Source: Neoalteromonas facilis (GTDB lineage: Bacteria; Pseudomonadota; Gammaproteobacteria; Enterobacterales; Alteromonadaceae). Taken from it: a DNA stretch of 64,000 nucleotides. The DNA lies in contig NZ_PEAY01000003.1 of the NCBI RefSeq assembly GCF_002807665.1, positions 503 to 64,502 of the forward strand. Direction: 5' to 3'. Positions 8,758-17,861 of the stretch are shown here, in pieces (positions within the stretch are counted from its first letter, which is position 1; each line of letters begins with the position of its first letter). A program made the translations under genes and the position numbers. The notes beneath the pieces are model-generated. The model worked only from the letters and a program-made list of their open reading frames with translations. It had not been told where the DNA came from and did no database searches.

Positions 8758-9263
8758 CAGGCTTTTGTCTCCCCAGCTTGCTTCATCGCTTTGCGGTATT
8801 CACTGGTACGCGGCATGATGCCGAGCATGTCACCTTCTTCTAAATCTTTTGCACCTTCTTCACTGAGTGTATGCACAAGTAGTTTGCCTCCTTCCATGGA
8901 TATGCTGGAAGTACCTGGCGTGAGGGTTATAGCATTGGCGTATAGCACTTTGCTGAGTTCGTCATCAAAGGGCATTTCCAATTCGATGAATTTTGAGTGT
9001 AAGGGTTTGACACCCAGGATACGCAAGGTGACATCAATATTAGAGGTCACTACGCGCTTAAGCAGTTTGAAAATGAAGATAACAAAATCGCCTGTTACAA
9101 ACAGCGTAAATCGGTCTTTGTCTACTTCATCCATACGGGTTGTTAACCACACCACAAAGATGACGGAGAAGGCACCGAATGAGAGCATTAATGGATGGTA
9201 GTAACCGGATAGTAACAGCCACAGTAACGCTAAAAGAATTGCCAGTCGAAGTGCGTATTTCAC
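8757..9263 (-). CDS. mnhE: Monovalent cation/H+ antiporter subunit E, first gene of the operon
   Basis: A 168-residue MrpE-family protein: two N-terminal membrane segments (about 5-40), a third near 50-70, then a cytoplasmic domain with ANAITLTPGTSSISMEGGKLLVH-type sequence (about 109-131) that is characteristic of the family. The start is GTG at 9263, preceded by a good AAGGAG about 5 bp upstream. It leads a ten-gene operon reading E-F-G-A'-B-C-D-D-X-D with overlaps or gaps of 5 bp or less throughout, so all subunits are very likely made from one transcript starting in 9264-9523. Confidence 0.93.
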   Translation of the reverse strand: MKYALRLAILLALLWLLLSGYYHPLMLSFGAFSVIFVVWLTTRMDEVDKDRFTLFVTGDFVIFIFKLLKRVVTSNIDVTLRILGVKPLHSKFIELEMPFDDELSKVLYANAITLTPGTSSISMEGGKLLVHTLSEEGAKDLEEGDMLGIMPRTSEYRKAMKQAGETKA

Positions 9264-9523
9264 ACTGTCTCCTTCTTGGATTTTTGTAAGCAGATTGTTA
9301 ACGCCAGAGATATTTCTATCATATAAATGAATAAGTGTGCAGTATTATCGTGAGTAATTCGTCCGAAAGTTTTTCTAATGGGTAATGGGTAATTGGTTGA
9401 TTTTGAGGTGATTAGTCACTTGAAATTCACGCTATATGTGTGCTGGAACCGTACTGATATTCAGGGCGCACTCTGCTGCATAATTTGGCATAATCCCCCC
9501 ATCAACGTTCAGCCGAAAATTCA

Positions 9524-11494
9524 ATGCCCAGTATTTCATCTATATTTTCCAATAATGGTTTACTTGCAGAAGCCATTGACGGTTTTCTTCCGCGTCAGTC
9601 CCAGACAGAAATGGCCGAGGCGGTAAATGAAACCCTTAAAAAGAAGACCGCGCTAATAGTCGAGGCGGGCACGGGAACCGGGAAAACGTTCGCTTATCTA
9701 GCACCCGCATTGAATGGAAAGCGCAAGGTGATCATTTCAACGGGCACCAAAAACTTGCAAGAACAGCTTTATCATAGAGACCTTCCCGTTATTAAAGGGG
9801 TAATCAGTGGAGAGCGTCAAACGGCCTTACTAAAAGGGCGCGCGAATTATTTGTGTATACACCGCTTGATGCAGCACACACGTTCAACGACCTTGTTAGA
9901 CGCTGAAACGCTTGAGCAAATGACACATGTGAGGCGTTGGTCTACGACCACTAAAAGTGGTGATGTAGGAGAGCTAAACACGATCCCTGAAGATGCCAAA
10001 GTACTGCCTCTGGTTACTTCAACCGTTGACAATTGTGCCGGAAAAGAATGCCCGGAATATGATGACTGCTATCTTGTAAAAGCCCGCAAGAAAGCAATGG
10101 AAGCCGACATTGTGGTAGTAAACCACCACTTATTTTTTGCCGATATGGCGCTCAAAGATACCGGTTTTGGTGAATTGATCCCTGAAGTGGACGCTGTCAT
10201 ATTCGACGAGGCGCATCAAATTCCTGAAATCGCGAGTGAATATTTCGGTGAAGCGCTTTCGAGTCGTCAATTGATGGATATGTGCAGGGATATATCAACG
10301 CTTTATCGCACTGTACTCAAAGATGCACAACAGCTCGATAAGGCTGCGGAGAAGTGTCGCCAACTACTAATGGACTTTCGTTTGTTATTTGCAGAGGCGG
10401 CAACCCGAGGTGATTGGCGCAAAAAGCTTGATGAGCCTGATGTGTTGTCGGGTATTTTACGTGTGCAAGATGCTTTGGCCGTGTTGCAAGATGTGATGAA
10501 GCTGCATATCGGGCGCGACAAAGATTTGGATAACTTTTACGAGCGCATGGTACAAAGCCGTGAGCGTTTAGAGTTATTACTCGACACGGAAAAGACAGGT
10601 GTCAGTCTCTGGTATGAGACAACCCCCCGTCATTTTGTTTTACACCTTACACCTTTGTCTATCGCTGCAAAGTTTCGAGCCTTCGTTGAACAATCAGACA
10701 AGGCCTGGGTATTTACCTCGGCTACCTTGATGGTTGATGGTGGCTTTAAGCATTTCCAAGCTCGTATGGGGCTGGAATCGGCCAAAACACTGATGCTCGA
10801 TAGTCCTTTTGATTATCCTAATCAATCCATGTTGTGTGTGCCTCGTTATTTGCCAGAGCCTAATCACCCGAAACGTAATGACCGCTTGGTTGAAATCGCA
10901 CAAGATATTATTGCGGCTAGTAATGGTCGATGCTTTCTATTGTTCACTAGCCATGCGACGCTAAAAGCGGTTTCACAGCAGTTGGAGCAGCACACTACGC
11001 GAACATTGTTAGTACAAGGTACCACGTCAAAGCGAGAGTTATTGGAACGTTACGTCGCTGATAAAAATACCGTTCTGTTGGGAACCGGTGCGTTTTGGGA
11101 AGGCGTTGATGTAAGGGGAGATGATCTTATCTGTGTCATGATAGACAAGCTGCCTTTCGCTTCTCCGGATGACCCTCTATTGCAAGCGCGCAGCGAAGAT
11201 TGCAAGCGGCGGGGCGGGAATCCATTTGCGCAAATATCAATTCCTCAAGCCGTTATTGCGTTGAAGCAGGGGGCAGGGCGTTTGATCCGAGATGCAAAAG
11301 ATCGCGGCGTATTAGTGATTTGCGATCATCGCCTAGTGACAAAAGACTATGGTAAGATCTTCGTCAGTAGTTTACCTCCAATGTCGCGCAGTCGAGATTG
11401 GCAACAAGTCCTCGCTTTTTTGTCTAACGTAAGCCAAGACCGAAAGGCTGTAAAAGCAGACACTTCCACGGAAGTTGAATTAGATGTCGAATAA
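9524..11494 (+). CDS. yoaA: ATP-dependent DNA helicase YoaA (DinG/XPD family)
   Basis: A 656-residue superfamily 2 helicase of the DinG/YoaA/XPD type, 5'-3' polarity in characterised relatives. The Walker A motif AGTGTGKT is at 48-55 and the DEAH box at 228-231. Four cysteines at 111, 171, 176 and 182 fit the iron-sulfur cluster domain. Helicase domain 2 motifs follow, ending in QGAGRLIR. E. coli YoaA (636 aa) works with the HolC clamp-loader subunit in repair of stalled forks. The ATG overlaps no neighbour and lacks a strong ribosome site; the gene is divergent from the antiporter operon and overlaps tsaB by 11 bp. Confidence 0.9.
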   Translation: MPSISSIFSNNGLLAEAIDGFLPRQSQTEMAEAVNETLKKKTALIVEAGTGTGKTFAYLAPALNGKRKVIISTGTKNLQEQLYHRDLPVIKGVISGERQTALLKGRANYLCIHRLMQHTRSTTLLDAETLEQMTHVRRWSTTTKSGDVGELNTIPEDAKVLPLVTSTVDNCAGKECPEYDDCYLVKARKKAMEADIVVVNHHLFFADMALKDTGFGELIPEVDAVIFDEAHQIPEIASEYFGEALSSRQLMDMCRDISTLYRTVLKDAQQLDKAAEKCRQLLMDFRLLFAEAATRGDWRKKLDEPDVLSGILRVQDALAVLQDVMKLHIGRDKDLDNFYERMVQSRERLELLLDTEKTGVSLWYETTPRHFVLHLTPLSIAAKFRAFVEQSDKAWVFTSATLMVDGGFKHFQARMGLESAKTLMLDSPFDYPNQSMLCVPRYLPEPNHPKRNDRLVEIAQDIIAASNGRCFLLFTSHATLKAVSQQLEQHTTRTLLVQGTTSKRELLERYVADKNTVLLGTGAFWEGVDVRGDDLICVMIDKLPFASPDDPLLQARSEDCKRRGGNPFAQISIPQAVIALKQGAGRLIRDAKDRGVLVICDHRLVTKDYGKIFVSSLPPMSRSRDWQQVLAFLSNVSQDRKAVKADTSTEVELDVE

Positions 11495-12194
11495 TCCAAA
11501 CATAGTTTTAGTGTTAGACACGGCTACAGAAGCTTGTTCTGTAGCGTTGAGCGTAAATGGCGTTACTTATGCTCATTTTGAAGAATGTCCCCAACAACAC
11601 AGCCAACGCATTTTACCCATGATCGACGATATATGCCGACAAGCAGGTGTTGATATCAAACAAGTTGATTTAATCGGTTATGGACAGGGGCCGGGCAGCT
11701 TTACGGGGGTACGCATCGCGATGGCGACGGTACAGGGGCTAGCCTTTGCATTAGATATTCCTGTGATCGGGGTATCCACACTTGCCGCCATGGCCTACGA
11801 AGTAGGCAGTGATACATCCGATGGAACTCATATTTTTGTAGCCATTGATGCGCGTATGAGTGAAGTGTATTTCGGCCACTATAGGTGGCAAAACGGTGCT
11901 CTGGTAATGATGAGTGAAGAGCAAGTGTTGTCGCCAGAACAGGCTGCACAATATGTCGCTGATAACAGTCATGAGCCATACGTTATTGCGGGAACAGGGT
12001 GGGGTGCCTACTCTCCACTGAGTCAACTAGTGAGTGCTCATAGCCTTTCACTCGATGTTCGCCTACCTAATGCGCAATGTATGCTACCGTTGGCGATGGC
12101 TGCCGGGGTTACAAATTCGCAATCAGTATTTGACGCAGAACCAGTTTACTTGCGAGATACCGTTACGTGGAAGAAACTCCCTGGTCGGGAATAG
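11484..12194 (+). CDS. tsaB: tRNA threonylcarbamoyladenosine biosynthesis protein TsaB
   Basis: A 236-residue ASKHA-fold protein, close to the 231 aa of E. coli TsaB (YeaZ). It starts with the beta-strand motif VLVLDTATEACSVAL (about 8-22) and carries the family motif GYGQGPGSFTGVRIA at 66-80. TsaB is the scaffold partner of TsaD and TsaE in making t6A at position 37 of tRNAs that read ANN codons, and is essential in most bacteria. Its ATG lies inside the end of yoaA, an arrangement shared by related genomes. Confidence 0.95.
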   Translation: MSNNPNIVLVLDTATEACSVALSVNGVTYAHFEECPQQHSQRILPMIDDICRQAGVDIKQVDLIGYGQGPGSFTGVRIAMATVQGLAFALDIPVIGVSTLAAMAYEVGSDTSDGTHIFVAIDARMSEVYFGHYRWQNGALVMMSEEQVLSPEQAAQYVADNSHEPYVIAGTGWGAYSPLSQLVSAHSLSLDVRLPNAQCMLPLAMAAGVTNSQSVFDAEPVYLRDTVTWKKLPGRE

Positions 12195-12258
12195 CCCGGT
12201 TAAATTGGAACGGATCTTGTAATTTATTTCAGGGTTGTTTTCATTTTAGGCACTGTTT

Positions 12259-12576
12259 TTGGACATCGAGTCATCCATTGTTGCTGCGCAAAATGCGCTA
12301 GTTGTGAATCCGTCTGCACGTCAAACTGAACGTGCGGCTGATGCACGCGAGCAACAACAGCGTGCCCAAACCCAATTACCCCCACAGCAAACAGTTGTTC
12401 GCCAGGCCTCTACAGAAGCCTATGAACAAGCAGAACAATTCAGAAAGCGAAATAGATCAGGCTATGACGCGCCATCTGCACAAGCCCAAGCTGCATTAGA
12501 TACTTATCAAAGTTTACAGCGAGAATCTCGGCGTGAAGAGATCCGTGGTATGTTAGGCATCGATCTGTACGCATAG
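12259..12576 (+). CDS. Small hydrophilic protein of unknown function
   Basis: A 105-residue protein without membrane segments or signal peptide. It is very rich in Gln, Ala, Arg and Glu, with a likely disordered middle (about 20-50, RAADAREQQQRAQTQLPPQQ) and a helical C-terminal half ending in REEIRGMLGIDLYA. The only plausible start in frame is a TTG at 12259 with TAGG about 8 bp upstream, so initiation may be weak. I do not recognise a characterised family. It lies between tsaB and a hydrolase on the same strand, and hairpins follow its stop codon. Confidence 0.6.
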   Translation: MDIESSIVAAQNALVVNPSARQTERAADAREQQQRAQTQLPPQQTVVRQASTEAYEQAEQFRKRNRSGYDAPSAQAQAALDTYQSLQRESRREEIRGMLGIDLYA

Positions 12577-12645
12577 CGGCAATTGTTTGCCGCTTCAGGG
12601 AAAAGCTTGTTGCTAAATGAATGCGCTGCGGCATTTTCTTGCCGC
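12575..12645 (+). other. Two successive GCGGCA/TGCCGC hairpins
   Basis: The first hairpin has a perfect 8-bp stem (12575-12582 with 12587-12594, loop TTGT) beginning inside the TAG stop of the small upstream gene. The second pairs 12628-12633 with 12640-12645 around a six-base loop. The stems share the sequence GCGGCA/TGCCGC, so arms of one could pair with arms of the other. Neither has a proper T-run after it, so ordinary terminator function is doubtful; a processing site or mRNA 3'-end stabiliser is possible. Confidence 0.4.
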
Positions 12646-12675
12646 TTTCCCCGCAAAACAACCTAGGAGTATACG

Positions 12676-13554
12676 GTGACTTCCGCAGTCTTACATGACA
12701 TTGTGTTCGAATTGCCTCACATTCGCCTTGCTGGTTTAACCAATGGGAACGTGGGAAAGCCTCTTTTATTGGGTTTACACGGTTGGTTAGACAATGCGAA
12801 TAGCTTTGTACCCATGGCGCCTTGTTTGAATGATTTCCATTTCATAGCCATTGATTGGCCGGGTCATGGGCTGAGCCAGCATAGGCCAGCGGGCACAGAG
12901 TACAATCAATTAGACTATATCGATGATTTGCACCAGCTTATCGTTTCTCAAGGATGGCGCGATGTAAGCATTGTAGGTCATAGTATGGGGGGCATTTTAG
13001 GCAGTATCTATGCGGCGGTTTTTCCGGAGTATGTGAAAGCTTTAGTGTCTATTGATGCCTATGGTCCTATATTTTCTGATCATACTGTTGAAACCATTCG
13101 GGATGGGATCTTAAGCCGTCATCAGCGGCGTGAGAAGCCGCAACAGCAAACGCCGATTGTCTTTTCTCGACTCGTAAAACAGCGAGCGGCTCACAGTGAT
13201 CTCGATAATGAAAATGTCACTTTGCTGCTTTCGCGGGCGGTAGAATGGCATTCACAAGAGCAATCGATACTGCACCGTCTGTCGGTATGGCGTAATGACA
13301 AGCGACTGCGGAACCAGTCACTACTGCGTTTAACCGAAACCCAGGTGCGTGCTTTAATGGCTGCCGTTGAATGCCCTGTTCTGATCGTAAAAGCGGCTAA
13401 CGGTTTAGTTGCTAAACACGCTACAGATAAACAACGTAGTGGTTGGTTTTCTAACGCCAGAATAGTCGAAGTGGAGGGAGGGCATCATTGTCACATGCAA
13501 TATCCTGCATCGATTTGTTCACAAATTGGGCAATTTGTGTCGCTAAATGAGTGA
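12676..13554 (+). CDS. Alpha/beta hydrolase (serine hydrolase-like)
   Basis: A 292-residue alpha/beta-fold hydrolase. The oxyanion-hole region HGWLDNANSF is at 35-44, the nucleophile elbow GHSMGG is at 101-106 with Ser103, and the catalytic His is in GGHHCHMQYP near residue 275. The GWLDNANSF sequence is like that of the SERHL/MEST branch of hydrolases. The start is GTG with AGGAG about 7 bp upstream. Substrate unknown; a short-chain ester or thioester is a guess based on its position directly before fadD. Confidence 0.82.
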   Translation: MTSAVLHDIVFELPHIRLAGLTNGNVGKPLLLGLHGWLDNANSFVPMAPCLNDFHFIAIDWPGHGLSQHRPAGTEYNQLDYIDDLHQLIVSQGWRDVSIVGHSMGGILGSIYAAVFPEYVKALVSIDAYGPIFSDHTVETIRDGILSRHQRREKPQQQTPIVFSRLVKQRAAHSDLDNENVTLLLSRAVEWHSQEQSILHRLSVWRNDKRLRNQSLLRLTETQVRALMAAVECPVLIVKAANGLVAKHATDKQRSGWFSNARIVEVEGGHHCHMQYPASICSQIGQFVSLNE

Positions 13555-13638
13555 TAAATGTAAATTACTGCCATTGATAGATTTAACTTTGTGTTAACTT
13601 TGACTACCATGTGAATAGCGTTCGCTATTTGCCTTTGT

Positions 13639-13655
13639 TATTGGGCGAACCAGAC
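13639..13655 (+). promoter_or_regulatory. Weak candidate FadR box before fadD
   Basis: The 17-bp sequence TATTGGGCGAACCAGAC matches about 10 of 16 fixed positions of the E. coli FadR operator AACTGGTCNGACCAGTT and lies 43 bp before the fadD ATG. fadD is a classical FadR target and a fadR gene lies 8 kb away, but the match is modest and could be chance. Confidence 0.3.
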
Positions 13656-13697
13656 ATTCGTGAAACAACAATAAAAACTAAAAAAGCTGGAAGAACC

Positions 13698-15350
13698 ATG
13701 GAAAAAATTTGGCTGCAGCATTACGACCCTAGGATCGAGCCTGAAATTAACCCTGACGCCTATTCATCACTTGTTGATGTATTGGAGCAATCGATAGAAA
13801 AATATCGAGATAAGACGGCCTATATCAACATGGGTCACTCGATGACCTTTGCTGAACTTGACCAGCAATCCAAACAGTTTGCTGCGTATTTGCAAAATTC
13901 AGGGCTTAAGAAAGGTGATTCTGTCGCTATTATGATGCCGAATTTGCTGCAATACCCGGTCGCGATATTTGGTGTTTTGCGTGCAGGCATGGTGGTGGTT
14001 AATGTCAATCCGCTCTATACTCCACGCGAGCTACAACACCAACTCACGGATGCAAACGTTAAAACGATTGTCATCGTGGAAAACTTTGCCACCACGTTGC
14101 AGCAAGTGATTAAGAATACGCCGGTAGAGAATGTGTTACTGACATCTATTGGCGATATGTTACCAGCCCCTAAACGTTGGATCGTGAACTTCGCTATCAA
14201 GCACATCAAAAAGATGGTGCCAGCTTACGATATCCCAGGTGCGCGCCAGTTTACTCAAGCCTTGAGAGAAGGGGCTTCACAAACCTATTCTCGTCCAGAG
14301 ATTAAAAACACTGAGTTAGCGTTTTTACAATATACGGGTGGCACAACAGGCGTATCCAAAGGTGGAATGCTAACGCATCGGAACTTGGTCGCAAATTTAG
14401 AACAAGTTTCAGGAATATTATCCACTGCTATTACGCCAGGAAAAGACTTAGTCGTTACGGCATTGCCGCTGTATCACATTTTTGCTTTGCAAGGCAGTTG
14501 CCTGTTATTTATGAAGTTTGGATGTCCAAACTTATTGATTACCAACCCTCGCGATATGCCTGCATTTGTTAACGAGTTGAGCAAATATCCATTTGCCGTG
14601 TTGCCGGGTGTTAATACCTTGTTTAACGGCTTATTGAACTGCCCAGGTTTCAGCGAACTGGATTTCAGCCACTTTAAGTTTGGTTTGGGTGGCGGTATGG
14701 CTGTTCAACGACCCGTAGCGGAAAAATGGCACAAAGTAACCGGTACGGTCTTGTTGGAAGGTTATGGGCTAACAGAATGCTCACCGGTTGTGACAGTAAA
14801 CCCGCCACAATTGGAAGCCTACAAGGGCAGTATTGGTATGCCTGTACCATCGACCGATATAAAGTTAATGGACGATGATGGAAATGAAGTTGGGCCAGGT
14901 GAAGTTGGCGAAATGTGGGTGAAAGGTCCTCAAGTGATGTTGGGATACCTCAATCGCCCTGAAGCAACCGCGGAAATATTAAAGGACGGTTGGCTGGCCA
15001 CTGGCGACATCGCGCGCGTTGATGAGCAAGGATACTTCTATATTGTCGACCGCAAAAAAGATATGATTTTGGTTTCGGGATTCAATGTGTTCCCGAATGA
15101 GATTGAAGAAGTAGCCGCTATGCACAACATGGTATTAGAGGCTGCGGCTGTTGGGGTACCGCACGAGGTTTCCGGTGAAGTGGTCAAGCTTTTTGTGGTG
15201 AAAAAAGATGATCAGCTTACAGAAACAATGGTCATTGAACATTGCCGTTCACATTTGACAGGCTACAAAGTACCCAAGCATGTTGTATTTAAAGACGACT
15301 TACCGAAAACCAATGTGGGTAAAATCTTGCGTAGGGAGTTACGTGATTAA
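13698..15350 (+). CDS. fadD: Long-chain-fatty-acid-CoA ligase FadD
   Basis: A 550-residue acyl-CoA synthetase that activates long-chain fatty acids to acyl-CoA with ATP as they enter the cell. The AMP-binding P-loop [11 protein letters not shown] is at 212-222, the GYGLTEC motif near 360 and the catalytic A10 lysine in [12 protein letters not shown] (Lys542) at the extreme C-terminus. The frame is open upstream to a GTG at 13611, but the ATG at 13698 matches the E. coli start (MKKVWL in E. coli, MEKIWL here) and has GGAAG just before it. The product supplies beta-oxidation and the acyl-CoA ligands of FadR. Confidence 0.95.
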   Translation: MEKIWLQHYDPRIEPEINPDAYSSLVDVLEQSIEKYRDKTAYINMGHSMTFAELDQQSKQFAAYLQNSGLKKGDSVAIMMPNLLQYPVAIFGVLRAGMVVVNVNPLYTPRELQHQLTDANVKTIVIVENFATTLQQVIKNTPVENVLLTSIGDMLPAPKRWIVNFAIKHIKKMVPAYDIPGARQFTQALREGASQTYSRPEIKNTELAFLQYTGGTTGVSKGGMLTHRNLVANLEQVSGILSTAITPGKDLVVTALPLYHIFALQGSCLLFMKFGCPNLLITNPRDMPAFVNELSKYPFAVLPGVNTLFNGLLNCPGFSELDFSHFKFGLGGGMAVQRPVAEKWHKVTGTVLLEGYGLTECSPVVTVNPPQLEAYKGSIGMPVPSTDIKLMDDDGNEVGPGEVGEMWVKGPQVMLGYLNRPEATAEILKDGWLATGDIARVDEQGYFYIVDRKKDMILVSGFNVFPNEIEEVAAMHNMVLEAAAVGVPHEVSGEVVKLFVVKKDDQLTETMVIEHCRSHLTGYKVPKHVVFKDDLPKTNVGKILRRELRD

Positions 15351-15362
15351 AGGAATGTCTGT

Positions 15363-16544
15363 GTGCCGATAGCTGAATCCTCTGGCTATCGGCTGATTAC
15401 CGATCAAGCGTCACTCAATTCACTTTGCGATACACTGGGTCAATGCGATGCAATCGCCATTGACACGGAGTTTGTGCGTACTCGTACATTGCTGCCACAG
15501 TTGGGTCTGATCCAAATTAATGATGGCCAATCTACCTGGTTGATCGACCCGCTCGATATTGACGACCTTAAGCCCTTGGCCGATGTGTTAAGTAATGCCG
15601 ATGTGGTTAAAGTGTTGCATGCGTGCTCAGAAGATCTAGAGGTCTTCCTCAGCCACCTAGGTGTGGCACCTGCGCCTATATTTGATACTCAATTTGCTGC
15701 CAATTTATTGGATATGGGACCAACCCTTGGATATTCGAAATTGGTAGAGATTGAGTGCGAGGTTGAGATTGATAAAGGTGAGTCACGAACTGACTGGTTG
15801 GCGCGCCCATTGTCGAGCAAACAATTGGAATATGCTGCCAATGATGTGATTTATCTCTACCAGATCTATTCACAGTTGTCTCAGCGCATACAAGCGAAGG
15901 GCTGGACAACATTGGTTTACCAAGAGCTAGCGTCTTTAGCCGAGAAAAAAGCCGCTCAGTTTCCTGACGAATATGCCTACCTTTTAATTGGTAATGTGTG
16001 GAAATTAAATCAAACGCAGCGATTTGTGCTCAAACGCCTGGCGAGCTGGCGGTTAAAACTGGCGCGAGAGCGTGATATAGCGATTAATTTTATTGTTAAA
16101 GAGCAACACATGCTCAATGTGGCGATGCGTTTACCGCGTTCCAAAACTCAATTGAACGCAATGAACACGTTGTTGCCGCAGGAAATCCGTAAGCATGGCG
16201 ATGCTTTGATTGACATAGTGAATAGCTCTTTATCGCTAGTAGATCAAAATCCTAGTGTCTGTGAAGTACCTAAAATTATCCGCTTAACCGATAAACCTGG
16301 CTACAAACAAACACTCGCCAAGCTCAAAACCTTGTGCCAAGAGATAGCCCAGCAACAAGGGCTAGGTGAGCACCTTATTGCATCTAAAAAACAGTTGAAT
16401 CAACTGCTTAAATGGTGGTGGTTTGAACTTGATGAAACCGCCTTACAGGGCTTGTTACCTGATCTGCTATCAGGCTGGCGGAAATCGCTATTTCAGGCAC
16501 CATTGATTGAATTATTAGGTCAACCTATCCGAGAGATTACATGA
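15363..16544 (+). CDS. rnd: Ribonuclease D
   Basis: A 393-residue 3'-5' exoribonuclease of the DEDD family that trims tRNA and other small RNA 3' ends. The catalytic motifs are visible: AIDTEF (Asp34, Glu36), HACSEDLE (Asp91) and YAANDVIYL (Tyr157, Asp161). An HRDC domain follows at about 210-290, as in E. coli RNase D (375 aa). The start is a GTG with AAAGGA about 8 bp upstream. It is 12 bp after fadD and overlaps ycgL by 4 bp; fadD-rnd-ycgL order is common in this group. Confidence 0.94.
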   Translation: MPIAESSGYRLITDQASLNSLCDTLGQCDAIAIDTEFVRTRTLLPQLGLIQINDGQSTWLIDPLDIDDLKPLADVLSNADVVKVLHACSEDLEVFLSHLGVAPAPIFDTQFAANLLDMGPTLGYSKLVEIECEVEIDKGESRTDWLARPLSSKQLEYAANDVIYLYQIYSQLSQRIQAKGWTTLVYQELASLAEKKAAQFPDEYAYLLIGNVWKLNQTQRFVLKRLASWRLKLARERDIAINFIVKEQHMLNVAMRLPRSKTQLNAMNTLLPQEIRKHGDALIDIVNSSLSLVDQNPSVCEVPKIIRLTDKPGYKQTLAKLKTLCQEIAQQQGLGEHLIASKKQLNQLLKWWWFELDETALQGLLPDLLSGWRKSLFQAPLIELLGQPIREIT

Positions 16545-16855
16545 CAATTTCGCAATTATTGTGCAGTGTGTATAAAAGCTCCAAAAAAGCCGGTATGTAT
16601 ATTTATGTACCCAAGGCTGATGATTTTTCTCAGGTGCCTGAAGCCTTAATGTCGATTTTTGGTACGCCGCTATTGGTCATGCATGTACCGGCTAAAAGCA
16701 GTCACAAGCTTTTTAGTGTCAGCGCTGACAGCCTAAAAGAAGCGTTTGCAAATGACGGCTTTTATTTGCAGATGCCACCACAACAGGAAAACTGGCTAGC
16801 AGAGCATCGCATCGAATTAGGTTTATCGCCTCAACCCCCTAAAGATCCAAAATAA
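16541..16855 (+). CDS. ycgL: YcgL domain protein
   Basis: A 104-residue small cytoplasmic protein of the YcgL family (E. coli YcgL, 108 aa) with the typical SVYKSSKKAGMYIYVP start and the FGTPLLVMHV core strand. Its biochemical function is not established. ATG overlaps the end of rnd by 4 bp, so the two are probably translationally coupled, which argues for a role in RNA metabolism, although this is only contextual. Confidence 0.93.
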   Translation: MTISQLLCSVYKSSKKAGMYIYVPKADDFSQVPEALMSIFGTPLLVMHVPAKSSHKLFSVSADSLKEAFANDGFYLQMPPQQENWLAEHRIELGLSPQPPKDPK

Positions 16856-16865
16856 ATACACAATT

Positions 16866-17861
16866 ATGATTTTTTGCTTTAAATATTTTTTCAAGCGGGC
16901 CACGTTTACGGCTGCTATTGCACTGTTTGTGCTTTCTGCCCATGCAAGAGAGGAAGCATTTGATGTGTACGTTGATGGGCTGCGTAAAGAAGCTTTGGAT
17001 AAAGGTTTTCCTGAGCAACTCATTAGCCACGCATTCAAAACGATAGAACTGAGAAAAAAGGTCATTCGCAGTGACCGCAATCAACCCGAACGTAAAATCA
17101 CGCTAACTGAATATTTGGCAACACGTGTACCCGACTGGAAGGTTGCACAAGCTGTTTCATTGCTGGAAGAACATCGCGATGTTTTAGATGCTGTTGAGAA
17201 GCAATACGGTGTGCAAAAGCGATTTATCGTTGCGCTGTGGGGCAATGAAAGTAATTTTGGCAAACTACAGGGGAAGGTCCCTGTGTTGGCGGCTTTGGCA
17301 ACATTGGCTTATGAGGGAAGGCGAGAGGCGCTGTTTCGTGGCCAGTTTTTTGATGCTTTGACTATTTTGCAGCAAGGACATGTTTCTGTTGAAGAGTTTA
17401 AGGGGTCATGGGCTGGCGCAATGGGGCAAAGCCAGTTCTTGCCAAGCTCATTTCTAGCCTATGCGGTTGATTTTGATGGTGATGGAAAGACCAATATTTG
17501 GTCTTCATTGCCCGATGTTTTCGCGTCTATTGCACATTATCTCTCATCTGAAGGTTGGCGAGCCGATCAGACATGGGGTCGACAAGTATCTCTAACCGAC
17601 CCTAATACGACAAAGCTGGCCAGTTTGAGCCTGTCTGAACGTAAAACTTTGCAGGAGTGGCAAGCGCTTGGCGTGCGTCGCTTTAACGGAGAGGTTTTAC
17701 CTCAGGTTGATATGCTTGCCAATCTGATCATGCCTGATGGGCCCGAAGGCCGGGCTTATTTGGTTTATAATAACTTTCAAACGTTAATGAAGTGGAATCG
17801 TTCAAGCTACTTTGGGGTTTCGGTGGCGTATTTGTCAGAGCGAATTAAAAAAGGTAAATGA
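16866..17861 (+). CDS. Lytic murein transglycosylase (MltB type, GH103)
   Basis: A 331-residue periplasmic enzyme that cleaves peptidoglycan glycan strands with formation of 1,6-anhydro-MurNAc. A signal peptide ends near AHA (25-27); there is no lipobox cysteine, so it is soluble, unlike E. coli MltB. The catalytic glutamate is Glu128 in ALWGNESNFG, followed by the GRREALFRGQFFDAL and SWAGAMGQSQFLPSSF segments typical of SltB1/MltB proteins, and a DFDGDGKTNIW metal-binding-like loop. Overlaps the next gene by 4 bp. Confidence 0.9.
   Translation: MIFCFKYFFKRATFTAAIALFVLSAHAREEAFDVYVDGLRKEALDKGFPEQLISHAFKTIELRKKVIRSDRNQPERKITLTEYLATRVPDWKVAQAVSLLEEHRDVLDAVEKQYGVQKRFIVALWGNESNFGKLQGKVPVLAALATLAYEGRREALFRGQFFDALTILQQGHVSVEEFKGSWAGAMGQSQFLPSSFLAYAVDFDGDGKTNIWSSLPDVFASIAHYLSSEGWRADQTWGRQVSLTDPNTTKLASLSLSERKTLQEWQALGVRRFNGEVLPQVDMLANLIMPDGPEGRAYLVYNNFQTLMKWNRSSYFGVSVAYLSERIKKGK

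Noticed and set aside
9360-9400. TGGGTAA repeated twice upstream of yoaA as a possible operator
   Set aside because: The two copies are only 7 bp and adjacent (GGGTAATGGGTAAT); too short and simple to call in an AT-rich region.
13611-13697. Upstream GTG start for fadD, giving 579 residues
   Set aside because: The extra 29 residues have no counterpart in FadD and the ATG at 13698 aligns with the E. coli start and has a ribosome site.
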